From Eudorina sp. 2006-703-Eu-15 (Eukaryota > Chlorophyta > Chlorophyceae > Chlamydomonadales > Volvocaceae), in the NCBI GenBank assembly GCA_003117195.1, contig BDSI01000004.1, forward strand, positions 298,163 through 362,162: 64,000 bases of DNA, given 5' to 3'. This document shows, piece by piece, positions 22,615 to 34,600 of this stretch. The notes beneath the pieces were generated by a model that saw nothing but the letters and a program-made list of their open reading frames with translations, made no database searches and was not told the origin of the DNA. The first letter of the stretch is position 1; each line of letters opens with the position of its first letter. The position numbers and the translations under genes are program-made.

Positions 22615-22619
22615 TGTAA
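22615..22619 (+). terminator. Possible polyadenylation signal of the SBP gene
   Basis: TGTAA, the usual green-algal polyadenylation element, lies about 230 bp after the tentative stop at 22385 on the same strand. The motif is short, so it fits rather than proves the gene end. Confidence 0.4.
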
Positions 22620-23415
22620 TCGTCGTGGTAGTGGTGTTGGTGGTAGTGGTGGTGGCGGTGGTGGTGGTGGTGGTGGTGGTGGTGGTGGTGGTGACGTGGG
22701 AAAGGTGAGGTGAATGGCGGGGCAGGGTGGTGAGGGGCGGGTCCCGCGCTCCTTCGCCCCTTTCGCCCCCGAGGAATTCAAATCGTCACGAACAGGACCC
22801 CGAGGGATATGGGTCCCCCTCATCGTCCGGACCTCATCTTCTGGACCACATCGCAGGTGTGGGTCCACGATGCCGACGATCGACAATCGATGCGGTTAAG
22901 ATGCGTGGTGCGGGCACGTCGATGTTTGTACGGCATCCCGCCGACCACAGGCCCGTGGGTCGCAGGAACAGAGTAGCAATAAGCAATAACTGGCTCGGGG
23001 GGTCCAGCGTCCAACACATTTCGGACAGGTGGTGTGCGTCGAGGTCGTTGCGGGGTGGGGTTACTGCGCAGATGTCATCTACGACGCCGGTCAAGCGCCA
23101 GGATTGTCAGAGCCCTGATAAGTGGGAAGGTGTGATTCAGCTTTCATTCGCACCTCAGTTTATGCGGCACACGCGCGCATGTACGACATGTACGGCACAT
23201 TCGCATGGGCTGGCGGCAGGGCTGTAAGCGGAGCGGTTGGGTGGGGTATGCACGGCAATGTTATCGTGAGACTGCGATACGTACGACGTGACGTGGCGGT
23301 GCGGGATGGATGTCGTCACTCGTCGACGGAAGGTGTGCCGCCGCACAAGTGGAACCTGTTCCATGGGGCCAATTTGCAAAGACGTGTCTAATCACACACG
23401 TACACACACAGGCGG

Positions 23416-23472
23416 CGGTAAGTGTTTTGGTCTTGGTTTGGGTCGGGCGGGTCTCTTCTCTAAACACACAGG
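23416..23472 (+). repeat. Dispersed repeat family B copy
   Basis: Starts GGTAAGTGTTTTGGTC, continues through GGGTCGGGCGGGTCTCTTC and ends CTAAACACACAGG. It resembles the copy at 35957 in order and spacing. It lies outside any gene I could recognise. Confidence 0.6.
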
Positions 23473-26400
23473 CGGCGGGGTGTTATCCGTGTTACCCGTT
23501 ACGTCCCCTTGCGCGCGATCATCATGAAGTCTGCACTGCACCACGGGCCGGTGCCGTCGCGGGGAGAAGCGGCCTTCCCCCGGCCCCCGAGGGTTCTAGG
23601 GTTTAGGAGTCCTTCAGGAGCAGAGAGAGGGGCGCATTTCTTGCAGGCGGGGCTGCGAGGGGTTGAGGGCTGGGCCGCGCAGGCTAAGCCCGTTGAAATG
23701 TCATATACGTTTAGGCATTTGTCATGTCTTCATACCTGTGGATGGGTTTTGATCGGTTGGTCGTACTTGAAGCCGTGTTGGGCGTCAGCTCTGACGAGAT
23801 CCGTTGGGTAGATGCGCGGATTGGGTTCCGTTCCGGCCGCTGCTTCGTGCCCTTTGGGGTGGCATTTCGTGTTTTACTACCGCCTTGCCCACCCTTGTGA
23901 GCAAGGATCGTCGTACGAGAGCAGTGTACGGTAACCGTACTCACCGTACAGGTGGGCGCTTCCGGCGCCGCACCTCGGCGCTCGCCACCGTTCGCCACCG
24001 TCCATGAGTAATGATCATGCATTCGCACAGGTGCACGTGCGAATTCGCCGACGTGCCCGCATGGCGCCGCAAAACACAGGCACGCACGGATGTTTACCCC
24101 TGCCACATCCCCCAGGCTCCCACGCGACCGTGCCGTATACCTCCCCTTGATCGAGCGATACCGTAAGGGTTGTGGTCCTGACTTCGGGCCGTACTTCAAC
24201 CCACTGCCGTACATGTGTACGACACACACGCTGCGGCTCGCAGCCCTCCCTAACCCAGCCCTGGGACGTCTGGCGGGTGCCGATGTCCGGCGGGGGCGGG
24301 GGAAATGCGGATTGCGGAGGTGCTCAGCGCGTAGAGCCGTCCGACCCATAGACCCCGTTGTAATCTGTGAATTGGTTGTGGGTGTGTTGGCGCGCCGCAC
24401 TGCCTCCTGGGCCCTGCTTGCACGCAGCATATGCCTCCGGGCGGACTCTAAAACGATCTTAAGTGCACAGCGGCGATCAGAAGCAAGGAGTCGAGGCGCG
24501 CCGCGGGCGGTCGAACCAGACCAGCACTCACCTGGGTTACGCAATCGCCGGGGCGCGGGTAGAGGGGGCTTCCCCACTCCGACCGATGGTGCTGGTAGTG
24601 CTGGTAATGCTGGTGGTGCTGCTGGTGCTGGTAGTGCTGCTGGTGCTGCGGGTGTCTGTCTATTGCGGTGGTCTTTGGATTGGAGGCGAGCCGTGGGGGA
24701 GCTCGTGCGCGGAGTCAGCCCAAGGACGTCACGACGGTCCCTCGCGAGGCCAGGTGGCCTCTGGGCTGCCGGAAAGCGAAACGGTCACCGGGGGGGATCT
24801 GGATCGGGGGAGGGGCTGCGTACACCACTTCAACCCCCAGCCGGCGAGGGGCCGAGGGGGCGGAGGAGTGAGAGGATCCTTGAGACGTGTCGCGAGCGCC
24901 CGCCTGCGTCTGCACCTGCACCTGCGCGGGGCGGCTGCGGGGGACGCTGTCGGCGGCAGGGGCTCCCGACGGTCCTTGGGGCCGCCCCGGATGCCTTCGA
25001 TGCGGCCAGATATTCTCCTTGTCGTACAGGGAGGCCAGTGAAGTACAAGATGTTTTATCTATAACCGTTGCAAGCTGGACCCTTGGCGATCCAAGGTATG
25101 AGGTCTGGTAGCGGGAATGTGCTATTGCGAGAGAGATGACGAGTTATTCATCGGGCTCCGAACGGCTGTCCACCTCCCGCGGCAGCGTCGTGGCGGCGGT
25201 TGCTGCGGATTGTGGCGGTAGGGCGATGGTGGGTGGGGCCAGTACGCGTGATGGCTCCGACTGCTGAGGTGACGGACCCATGGGTCGCACCCAAGCAAGA
25301 GGGGCCAGGGGGGGACGACAGATCAATGTGATGGTGTTGCGAGTGGTGCGCCCCTCAGCGGCAGCCAGCCGATCAGTCAGTCAATCAGTGACTGTGTTTA
25401 GCGAGAAGCCGTACATGCCGTATGTGCCGAATGTGCGTTGTGTACGATGTGTACACGTACGGGTACGGCCGTACGGGCACGGGATACCGCGTGAAGGGGC
25501 CTCGCGGCGCCGCCGCTCGGTCCGGGGGCTCCCTTGGCGGCTCGGTCCGGGCTCCGGCGGAAATCGTGGTGGGTGTTTGATACGTCGGCGGGCGGCTGAG
25601 GCGCTGGAGGCGGCAGCAGGTCCAGATCCCTGGAGGCCCCTTGCGGCATCGCCTGTGCCCCATTGTCGTACCAATCGTCGCCTGGCCCCACCGCCTGGCC
25701 CCACGCCCCTAGGCTCGACAAGTAAAAGGAGGGCCGTCGGGTGGTCTGGCGACACACGGATCGACAGTCGCCTTGGTGTTCAGTCGCCTTCGTAATGCCA
25801 CGCCTGCGTCCACCTCGTGGGCCAACGATCTACACGGTCCGAGCGGACCCTCTGTTGCGATGGTTGGCCGGCCCGGCCGGGCATGGTTTCGGAGCCGTTG
25901 GGTGCGGTACCGTTGGTAACGCAGCTGTTATATAATGCCCAAGAAATAATCCGAATCCAAATCCAACACGACGACCCAGACCTGGGGCTGGAGAGAAGGT
26001 GAGGGAAGATGGCCCCCTGTGTTGTTGAGTAGAGGGGCCGTCGGTGAGATCTTTCGGTGGAGATCAACGAGAGATCCGGGGCCTTGTGCTCTTGGGTGCC
26101 GTCGTGCGCTTGGAGCCGCTGTCGCTGGGTGTAGCAGTCGCGGCAGCGGCGGTGGTCCGGCGGTGAGGTACGGCGGCAGCTGTAGGCCGCAAGCGACAAT
26201 TGAGTTCCGTCGCCGTTACCGTCGTACTTGTTGGCTCTACTCTCCGGCGACCACGCGGGGGTGCTGCACTGAGGTGACGTCATGCGCCGTATTGATACGG
26301 CATCGATGCTTCATGCTGCATCAAAAGCACCTTGATTTTGTCTGGGTCGGCGCACGAAGCGGATCCAGCGCGGGAGGAAGGTCGTTAGCGAACGACGGAC

Positions 26401-29400
26401 GGGTGTCCAACGCATGCGCCAACCGAATAAGGAGCGTCCTCAGTCCTCATGCGATGCGTAGTCGTCAACCAATGTCATGAACGCGGCTGTGATTCGCCGT
26501 ACATCTTAAGAGGATGCTGATTGTCATGATAACAGTGATGATGATGACAGTGATGATGATGGGGGCAATAATATTTTGTTGTGTGGACACAATAACATGT
26601 GCGTTTTCGTATTCAACTGGTATCCTCGGGCGATTTTTAGCGGTTTCCCACGTCGCGGGCAACGGCAGGCACATTCCCTTACATGCTCCGTCATGACGCT
26701 TTCAACACTGCGTTGCAGTTAATGTCTCTGCTGCGGCTGCTGCGGTTGCAACATGATACCTGCTGTGGCGCTTGGTAGCTGGGGCTTTGGACGTGCATGA
26801 GCGCACAAGTACATTGAGACTCATCTTTTCGACACCTGCTGCCTCTTAATGATGTAGCCTTGTCTCCAAGCTGTTGCGGGCGTTGCTGATGACCCATGCA
26901 ACCGTACATTGTCAATATTTTCTCGAATGACGACACACAAAGTTGGAGAGTGACGTCGTACATCCGTATATCATCCACCGCCGACACACCCTTTCCTTCC
27001 CGCGCGGCCCGCTGCCGGTCAGACCACTTGTAAGTGAAACGTGGCGGTACGTCATTGCCTGACGGGACCTGTGCCGAGTCGTTAGCAGGGTAGGGTCCAG
27101 CCCGAGTGGGTGGCTGTGTGGGGCTGCGAGGCCCACCCTCGCAGCGGAGCACGGCAGCTGCCCCAGTTACCCCCCGCACTCGGGTTCCTGACAGCCACCA
27201 CATCCGGTGGTTGGGAGAATAGGAGTTCTGAACTCCAGCCAGCCAGCCAGCCAGCCGGAGGCTCACTGATTGCATGAGTCCCTTTCGTAAGAGAGATGTG
27301 TACGGCAACGTAGATGTGCCGTACTCTGAGATGTCGCGGCACTCGGGGCTGGCCACACGTGATGACGCGGCGGGGGCCGACGCGCGGTAGCTCCTGGCCT
27401 TCCCCCTTGGTGGCACAGAGCGCGCAGTGACCTTACATGGCCGTACACACGCACGGCGGAAGCAACCTCGCGTCACCGGGCTGCGGCCAGCTGCCCCGAC
27501 CTCCTTCGCCGGCGATGAAGCTCAAAAGACGCGCGGCGCTGGCGGCCCGGCTGCTGCCTTTACAACACCGCCGGGCCTCGCCCCGCCCCGCCCCGCCCTG
27601 CACCGCACCGAACCGACGGACATAGACCGCCGCCCTGAAGGATGAGGCAGACGGCGGCACGTCGCGATGTCCTCGATCCAATATTTCGGCCTACACGCCA
27701 CCTGTTGACAGCATCGCCTCCGGGTGACACGGGGACACGTCTACACCACAACACATCGCAGACTTGGGCGAATCACACACACACAAACACACACGATATG
27801 CCGGGCATTTTTTATATCTATTTCAAATTTCCGGTAGATATATTCTTCCTTATCCCTCTCCTCCTGCCATCTCGGCGCGTCCAAGCGTCCGGAGAGCGTG
27901 GGCGCCTCTCACCATGCCCCCCCCGCCAGAACATGACGATGCGCCCGCACTCCGAAAATGAGCGCCAGCACCAGCACCAGCACCACCGCACATCGCCTGG
28001 CCCCTGGCAGCGCCCGGGGACGCACCCGCGCTGCGCACCCCGGCCGATGGAAGGCCGATGCAAGGCCGCGGAGGCGCATCTCGCTGCGACGGAGCGCACT
28101 TCGGGAGGTGCCGTCGGTGATCCGGTACCGCACGGGATGAGCAGCGACATCGGCCGGATCTCGGCGAGCGCGGAACGGACACGCCGGAAACGATTCACAG
28201 AGCGACCCATGGGTCTCTGCGCACTGAGCTGCCCGCGAGCGGAGGACTGCGACCCGCTATCCGTCGTACGTGCGCGACATCTCCGTACGATTGCGGTTCC
28301 CAGTGTACCCATGCGGCGGGCCAACCCCCAGGCTTCAGCCGCCCGCGGACCTCCCGCCGGCGTATGTACCCGCCTCGGCCTCGGCAGCGCCGCCGCCTAC
28401 GCCCCCCGGGCCAAACCTACTCCCCCAACACCCAACACCCGGCTGCGTGTATGCGCGGACCCGAGGGCACACCGTCATAACCAGTCCGGAACGCAACACC
28501 GACACAATGATGACACACTGGAGGCAAGAGAGCGCGCTACGCATAATAATAAGCTGTGTGAGCCCCGGGTGGAGTGGCCCAGCAGCCAGCACGACCAGCG
28601 CCTGCGGGGCCAGCACGACCAGCGCCTGCGGGCGAGAAATCACCCTCACGAGAATCAGGGATTCGAAACCTCGAGACACCGACGGACCGAAGGGCCGCCG
28701 GCAGCCCGGCCCGGCCCCGCCACCCAGCCAGTGCTCATCGGGCCAGCGTCAAGACGGTGCCTGCCCCACAGGGAGACAGGCTGAGGAGGGCCACGCAACC
28801 CGAGAAGCAAGGAGGGAGGGATGGGGGCCCACAGGACATCGCCACCAGCACAGCCCGGGTGAGCCACCAACAAAGGCAGCGGACCGCGGCCCAGCAGACA
28901 GCCTGATCCCCAAATAGCCTGACCCGCAGCCACCGCGCCTGCGCCGAGAAACACGCCGCGGGGCCGCCGTCGCCCCGACGCCGCGCGCCTGCGCTGAGCG
29001 GTGGCGGGTGGCGCCGACCTCCCGTCCCAGGGGAGGTGGGGAGCCACAGCCAGGCCGCTTCCGCCGCCCTGCGCTGCCCACGCCAAGCCAAGTAAGCCCA
29101 GGCGCCTGACTTATGGGGCCGGGGCGGGGTTCGCCATGTCGTAGCTGCGCTCCGGAGGGTGGCGGCGGGAGGGGAGCGCGGGAGATGTGCGTGGGGCAGG
29201 GCAAGGTTCAAATTCCGTGTGTGTTCAGCGAGACACCCGCCCCGTGTGTGTGTATTGTCGTGTAAGGGTGCCTGCGGGTCGCCTAACGAAGCCGTGTCAA
29301 CCGCCATGCAGACGCGACCCCTCGGCCCCAGCCGCTCGGGGCGCCACCCATGGTTCACAACCCCCCCTGTCCTCCAGCCCTGCGGCGATCTACGATTCTG

Positions 29401-29537
29401 GTGAGCTTGGGTCAACGCTAGGGCAGTGGGCCTGCTGATGAGTTGCCCCGCCCATCCCACCCGGACTATCGCACCCGCCGCTGCACCGGGCCCATGTGTC
29501 CGGGCACGGACGGCTACTTGGCAGCTACCAGTCCCCA

Positions 29538-30289
29538 TCAGCAGCTGCTGCAATCTGCTACCGGCTCCCTGCTGGGACTGTGCGGCTGCCACAACATGCG
29601 TACACGCGACGGCCCCTGCCCAACCCCATCGTGGTCGCAGCCTTGCCTGATCTTCCTGAACAGCTGGTAAGCGCCCGTGACCGCCATGAAGGCATTCACT
29701 GCCAGCAGGTTGTAGTTCACTGGCGTGATCTGGGTGCTGTAACGGGACCAGATGACGCCCGTGGCGGTGATCGCTGCGCAGGGGTGGGGCCAGGCCGTGT
29801 GGGAGACGTGGGAGGCAGTGTCATCGCTGTACCGCAAGGACGTCGCGGCATCTCGCATCCCATATCAGCACCAGGGAAGAACAAGGCACCAATGCCATAC
29901 TAGCGATATCGATCATTAAGGCTACGGCGGAAAGACTTTTCGGCGCTGCAAGGGCTTTCACTGTCGGCACACGCATTCTCGAGCACGTGCTCCCGGACAT
30001 GATTGAATCAATCATCTGTTCCCGACAGAAGTTGTCACGCTTACCGCACTGCTGTGGCAGACTGATTCTGTCAGCAGGGCGGTTGAGGTCTGCGATGTTC
30101 GCCAACGAGATGCCCCATTTGAAGGTAGGCGCCCAGAAGTGGACTGCGACAGTAGCAGCGCCATTTGTTTGTATCAGAGGATATGGTAGTCACAAAGGGA
30201 AGCCGCAGGAGAACACCGGAACCGTACTCACTCGTCTTGGGGCCAGCAGGGTGATTCCAAAACGCTTGGAGCTTTTGAGCCACCGTCAT
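29538..30289 (-). CDS. Mitochondrial pyruvate carrier subunit, MPC2-like
   Basis: Imports pyruvate across the inner mitochondrial membrane as part of the MPC heterodimer. Three exons with perfect phase: 30232-30289 (ATG at 30289), 30045-30143 and 29538-29773 (TGA); 130 residues, slightly longer than the usual 105-125. Exon 1 reads MTVAQKLQAFWNHPAGPKT, the short amphipathic start typical of MPCs. Exon 2 has IHFWAPTFKWGISLANIADL and NRPADRIS, matching the family's HFWaP..kW..s.a...D..RP.d.iS. Exon 3 has ATGVIWSRYSTQITPVNYNL, LAVNAFMAVTGAYQLFRKI, the second helix pair. The choice of MPC2 over MPC1 rests on the WSRYS...P.N..L..VN segment. The last 30 or so residues are not conserved and might be trimmed by another splice. 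Donors GTGAGT and GTAAGC are strong. Confidence 0.93.
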
Positions 30290-31653
30290 GGTTGCAAATC
30301 GAACGACGTTAGAGCAAAGGTGATCGCACAAACGTCGCAGGTTTGATGCGACCGTGCGACGCCCACGTCAGGAAATTCCCGTGATGGATGTACCTGTACA
30401 CTAAAAATACTTATCTTGTGGCGTTCAAATTCCAGTGGTTTCGATCTTTCGAACTGCAAGTCGGGCCGATTAGTTGCACGGAAACTTACGACAAAGTCGG
30501 TTCAACCTACTGGAAGGCCTCCAATTACTGTGTCCGTCGCTCGTCTTTTATTTACATCGTCTGCATATATCTATTGAAATAGTCCGGCAACTAATGCCGG
30601 TCGTGGCTGCCCTTCAACTGCGCAAGCGACAGCCGTATGGTAGCGCTGACATTAGCTGCGCATAAGTAAATGTTTTGACGATCTGTACAGTAGAGTGCAC
30701 ACCTTCGTCGCGGCCAGTCCTGCAGTTGCGTTTCATCTGCGGCAAGGAAACCCCTCAACAATGAGCCGCATACCTCCTCCTGGCAGGGGCGGTTACCCGC
30801 CACCAGCAGGTATGCGTCTCGCACGTGCTATATGAAAAGGCCGGGCGTTCGCTCCTCTATCCAACATCGCGCACGTCCGTACGCGGCAACGGCGACAGGT
30901 CATTAAAGCGCGTTGTGTGAATCATAATCGATGCGCTGATCTGAAGCTTACCAGCTTGCCTATTCGTCTGGAGTGACAATCGGCCCAGCATGTTCGTTGC
31001 CCGTTGCTGCCCGCGGTACGAGGACGCACCAAAGCACAACATCGCTGCGCTGCATTTTGTCAGCTCCGCCCAACCACGCATGTACATGACACATGAGCGG
31101 CCATTAATTAGGCCATCGGTGAGGACTTGTAGGGGACACTTGTGTAACAGGTTTCAGTTAGTCTACGGCTGCTGATGGTGCTGATGTACGGCACTTGGCC
31201 TGACGCTGACGTCAGGCAGGCCCCGGCCTTGATCTTCGCTCGCGCGAAGCGGCCTCTCAGCGCCTTTCATCGCTCTGACGACAGGCGGGATGCGCACCGC
31301 TTGCACCGCTGAAACAATATAGACAGAAAGCCCATACGCTACCATACTAAACAACCGCATGTGGCCGCCCACGCCAGTGCCCACCTAGTCAGCACACCTA
31401 TCCCCTCCCCGCTGCTCTTTCTAACCCCCTCGGTCCCTCCGAGTCTCGGTCACGCAAACCATCGGCGCCCCGTCCCGCATGCTCCTCCCTTTGTGGGCTT
31501 CAATCACCTAATCCCTTCAATCATACCCCCTCCCAAACGCCCCGGCTTGACTCCGCCTCACACCCCCCGCCCCGCCGGGCCCGCCCCCGCCCCGGCCCCC
31601 GGCCCCCGCCCCTCTGGCCCCCAGGCAAGTACTCCGCCGCGCGCTCCCACGTG
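30290..31653. other. Divergent intergenic region between MPC and WD40 genes
   Basis: About 1.36 kb separates the ATG of the pyruvate carrier (minus) from the first certain WD40 codons (plus). Part of it may hold a 5' exon of the WD40 gene: the frame is open upstream of 31654 to an acceptor (CCCCCAG) ending at 31624, in phase 1. No upstream exon with a matching donor was found. Confidence 0.5.
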
Positions 31654-34600
31654 ATGAACGACAAGTACATGGAGGAGTTTGAGAAGGCCTGGGAGGAGCT
31701 GCACGCGATGAATGTCGGGGAGGAGGGCGGAGGCGGAGCCGGGGGGCGACCCGGGGGCGCCGCGGGGGCGGCTGCGCGGGCGGGGACTTCCCTGGCAGCG
31801 CACCAGCGGAACGTGTATGCGGCGCTGGAGGAGCCGTCGTACGGGTCGTACGGCGCCCCCTCACAGCCGCCCTCCTCCGCCGGTGCCCGGTGGGTTGCCG
31901 TACGTGTTCGTGCGTGTGTGTGTGTGTGTGTGTATTTGTTTGGCGATGTACGCGATGGAAGTAAATGACACCCAGAAATACCCGGCACCCGAAACCCGAA
32001 TTACCGACAACCCGACGTGTGTTAGCAAGGAGAAAAGCTGAGCCGCGAACCCGACGTGTGTATGTGTGGATGTGTGTGGGTCTCTGTTGGGGCCGCATCC
32101 ATGGTGGCGGTCCAATTATCATTATTGACGACGTTGCAGTGGACCCCGCGGGTCATCGGCGACAACCGTGGACAGCCTCCTCATCACACACTGCAAAAAC
32201 GATACCGGACAGGCTCCGAATATGGCGTCCACCCGACGGGGAACGCAACGCCGTACGAGTACGAAAAGCGCACGTGCGTGTGTACGTCCTTCCGTACCCG
32301 AGGTTCCTGCTACCGGGTGCCTTGACGTTACCCGAACCCCCGACACGCCTTCAGCCGTTGGTCGTTGGGTCCCACCGATGGTGGGTGCATCGCCGTCACC
32401 CGCTGCTCGACACCCCTCCCGCCCCCGCCCTGGGCCCCGCACCCGCCCCCGTCCCCGCAGCCGCACCGCCGCCTCACCGTCCCGGGCCGCCGTCTCGTCG
32501 GGCTCGCGCCGAAGCTCGTCCACAGCGTACGGACCAAGTACGGCGGCGGCGCCGCCGGCGCTGCGTACCAGCGGGACGGGCGGGGTGCCGGCGGGCGCCG
32601 CCGCGGTGCGGCGCACCGGCGTCACCGCTGGTGGCGGCGGCGCCGCCGCCGGCGCCGCATCTCGCTACCCGGCCCGCGCGGCGGGCGGTTGGACGAGCGG
32701 CCCCCAGGACCCGGCGGGGGTGTTGTGCGACTTGTCGGACCGACCCAATACCTGCTCCGCTGCCGACTGGTCTCGGAGCGAGGTGGTGATTGGATCCACG
32801 GACCATGCGCTGTACGTACTGGACGCGGTCCGGGGGCTCAAGAAGAGGACGCTGTACAGCAAGACCAGCGGCCATGCGGAGTGAGTTGGTGGTGGGGGCC
32901 GGGGGGAGAGGGGAGAGGGTGTCGGGATGTGGGTTTCGGGGAAACAACACCTGCATGAGCCCGGGGGATGGGGTGTGTGTGAGACTTTGGGTGGGGTTGT
33001 GGGCGGTGAGAGGTCGGGCGCCAGGGCGTGCAGGGGGGGTTGGGCGGGTGGTCGAGGGTGTGGGTGAGGGTGAGGGTGAGGGTGAGATCCTGAAGCGATC
33101 GTATCCTGACGACGATGATTGTGATGATGCCGTACTCTGCCGTACAGATGGGTCACGTGTGTGACGTACGCCTCCGACGGCAAGATCGTGTCGGGGGGTA
33201 TGGACAGCAAGTTGTGGGTGTGGCCGTCGGCAGGCAACAAGGGCATGGTGGCGGAGGCGCACTTCGGGCCCATCTCGCAGGTGAGTGTACGAAAGCCTTG
33301 TCGTACATCCTGTCGTACTGGGTGGCGCTGACGTTGGCGAGGGGCGCTGGAGAGGTCCTACGAGGGGCGCCTGGGGGGGAGGACGGGTCTGAAGCTGAAG
33401 CGTGTTTGACTGTAAGGCTCAGACCGTAACGCTGCAGGCACCATGCGCGGAGTAGTGTGTATTCCGTTGGGTGTGTAGGCCATTGTCAGGTACATGAACA
33501 TTGCTTTTTGGAAGGAGCCCCGTTTCAAGCAACAGATTCATCGGGTTGGGGTCCCGCTGAGCTCCGATGCCGGGTTGGCAGCTGCATCTCCCCCCTCCGC
33601 CCTCCTCTCCCGCCGCCACCCCCGCGGCCCCAACCCTGGACCCGCCCCCGTGGAAACCCCGATCCGGCACCGGCCATGGCGACCGTGCTACGTGCAGGTC
33701 AAGTACGACAGGTCTTCAGGGCTTGTTGCCAGCGCCTCGTACGACAAGACGATTCGGCTCTGGCAGCTGGGGGCGCGGCCGCACGAGACCGGCGTGTTGG
33801 AGGTGAGGGGCCGCCCCCGCCCCCCTTGGAGGGCTGCCACATGCAAGGGATCTGATGGATCTGATGGATCTGATAGATCTGATGGGTTGGGAGGTCGAGG
33901 ACCAGGGAGGGGTCGGAAGGGCTGTGTGAACACGCGCCCAGCTTCACGGGGGCGCCTAGAGTGGCCGCGTGGCAGTGTGCACGTCGAGAGAGGCGCTGCG
34001 GGCCCGACCAACCGCAACCCGTCAACGGCCTCAACTACCTCAACCAACTGTGTATGTACGACCGCCGCAGGGCCACGATGCGCCCGTGCTGGAGATGGAG
34101 GTCGGCTCCGACGGCCGCATCGTGTCGGGTGAGTGTCGTCGGACGGAACGGACGGACGGACAGACGGACGGACAGACGGACGGACAGAACTGAACGGAGG
34201 GGGCGAAAGGCGCGCGGGTCTTGCCCTCTTACAATGTGCGATTGAACCCGCTCCATAGTGCTGTGTCAGGGTACGGCACATTTTCACCCGGCTGTACCGT
34301 GTTACGAGGGAGGGGGCGTACCTCAACAGCCCGCCGACCCCCCCCTCGCCATCAAGTTGACTTCTTCACCGGACTTGCTGCTCTGGCGGCAGCGCGCTTT
34401 CCATATGTCTACCAATTTCCTATACCCCTCGCCCACCCCCTGTTACCCCTGTCCCCCTCTTCCGCCTGCGCGTGCAGGCGACCGCAGCGGCCACGTGTTG
34501 CTGTGGGACACCTCAGTGGGGGGCGTCTCCTGGCGCATGAAGAACGTGCACCAGGGGCACGTGACGGCGCTGGCCTGGTTCGACGACTCCGCGGCGGGGG

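Larger units (their letters stand above)
22386..29537. other. Long region without a recognised gene
   Basis: Many overlapping frames, none with a recognisable domain or a consistent exon series. Contents noted: a GGT-rich run at 22625-22692, a copy of dispersed repeat family B near 23416-23472, GCTGGT-type triplet runs near 24590-24655, GTACG-rich stretches around 25.4 kb, and ATGATG/ACAGTGATG repeats near 26.52-26.57 kb. Non-coding RNA genes or single small exons could be missed here. Confidence 0.4.

Noticed and set aside
28270..28917. Long Pro-rich frame in the central intergenic region
   Set aside because: Low complexity, no domain, no exon partners, and overlapping frames of equal length on the other strand.
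30990..31175. Possible first exon of the WD40 gene (MFVARCCPRYEDAP frame, donor GTGAGG near 31120)
   Set aside because: The donor phase does not match the phase 1 entry at 31625, and joining it leads to a stop.
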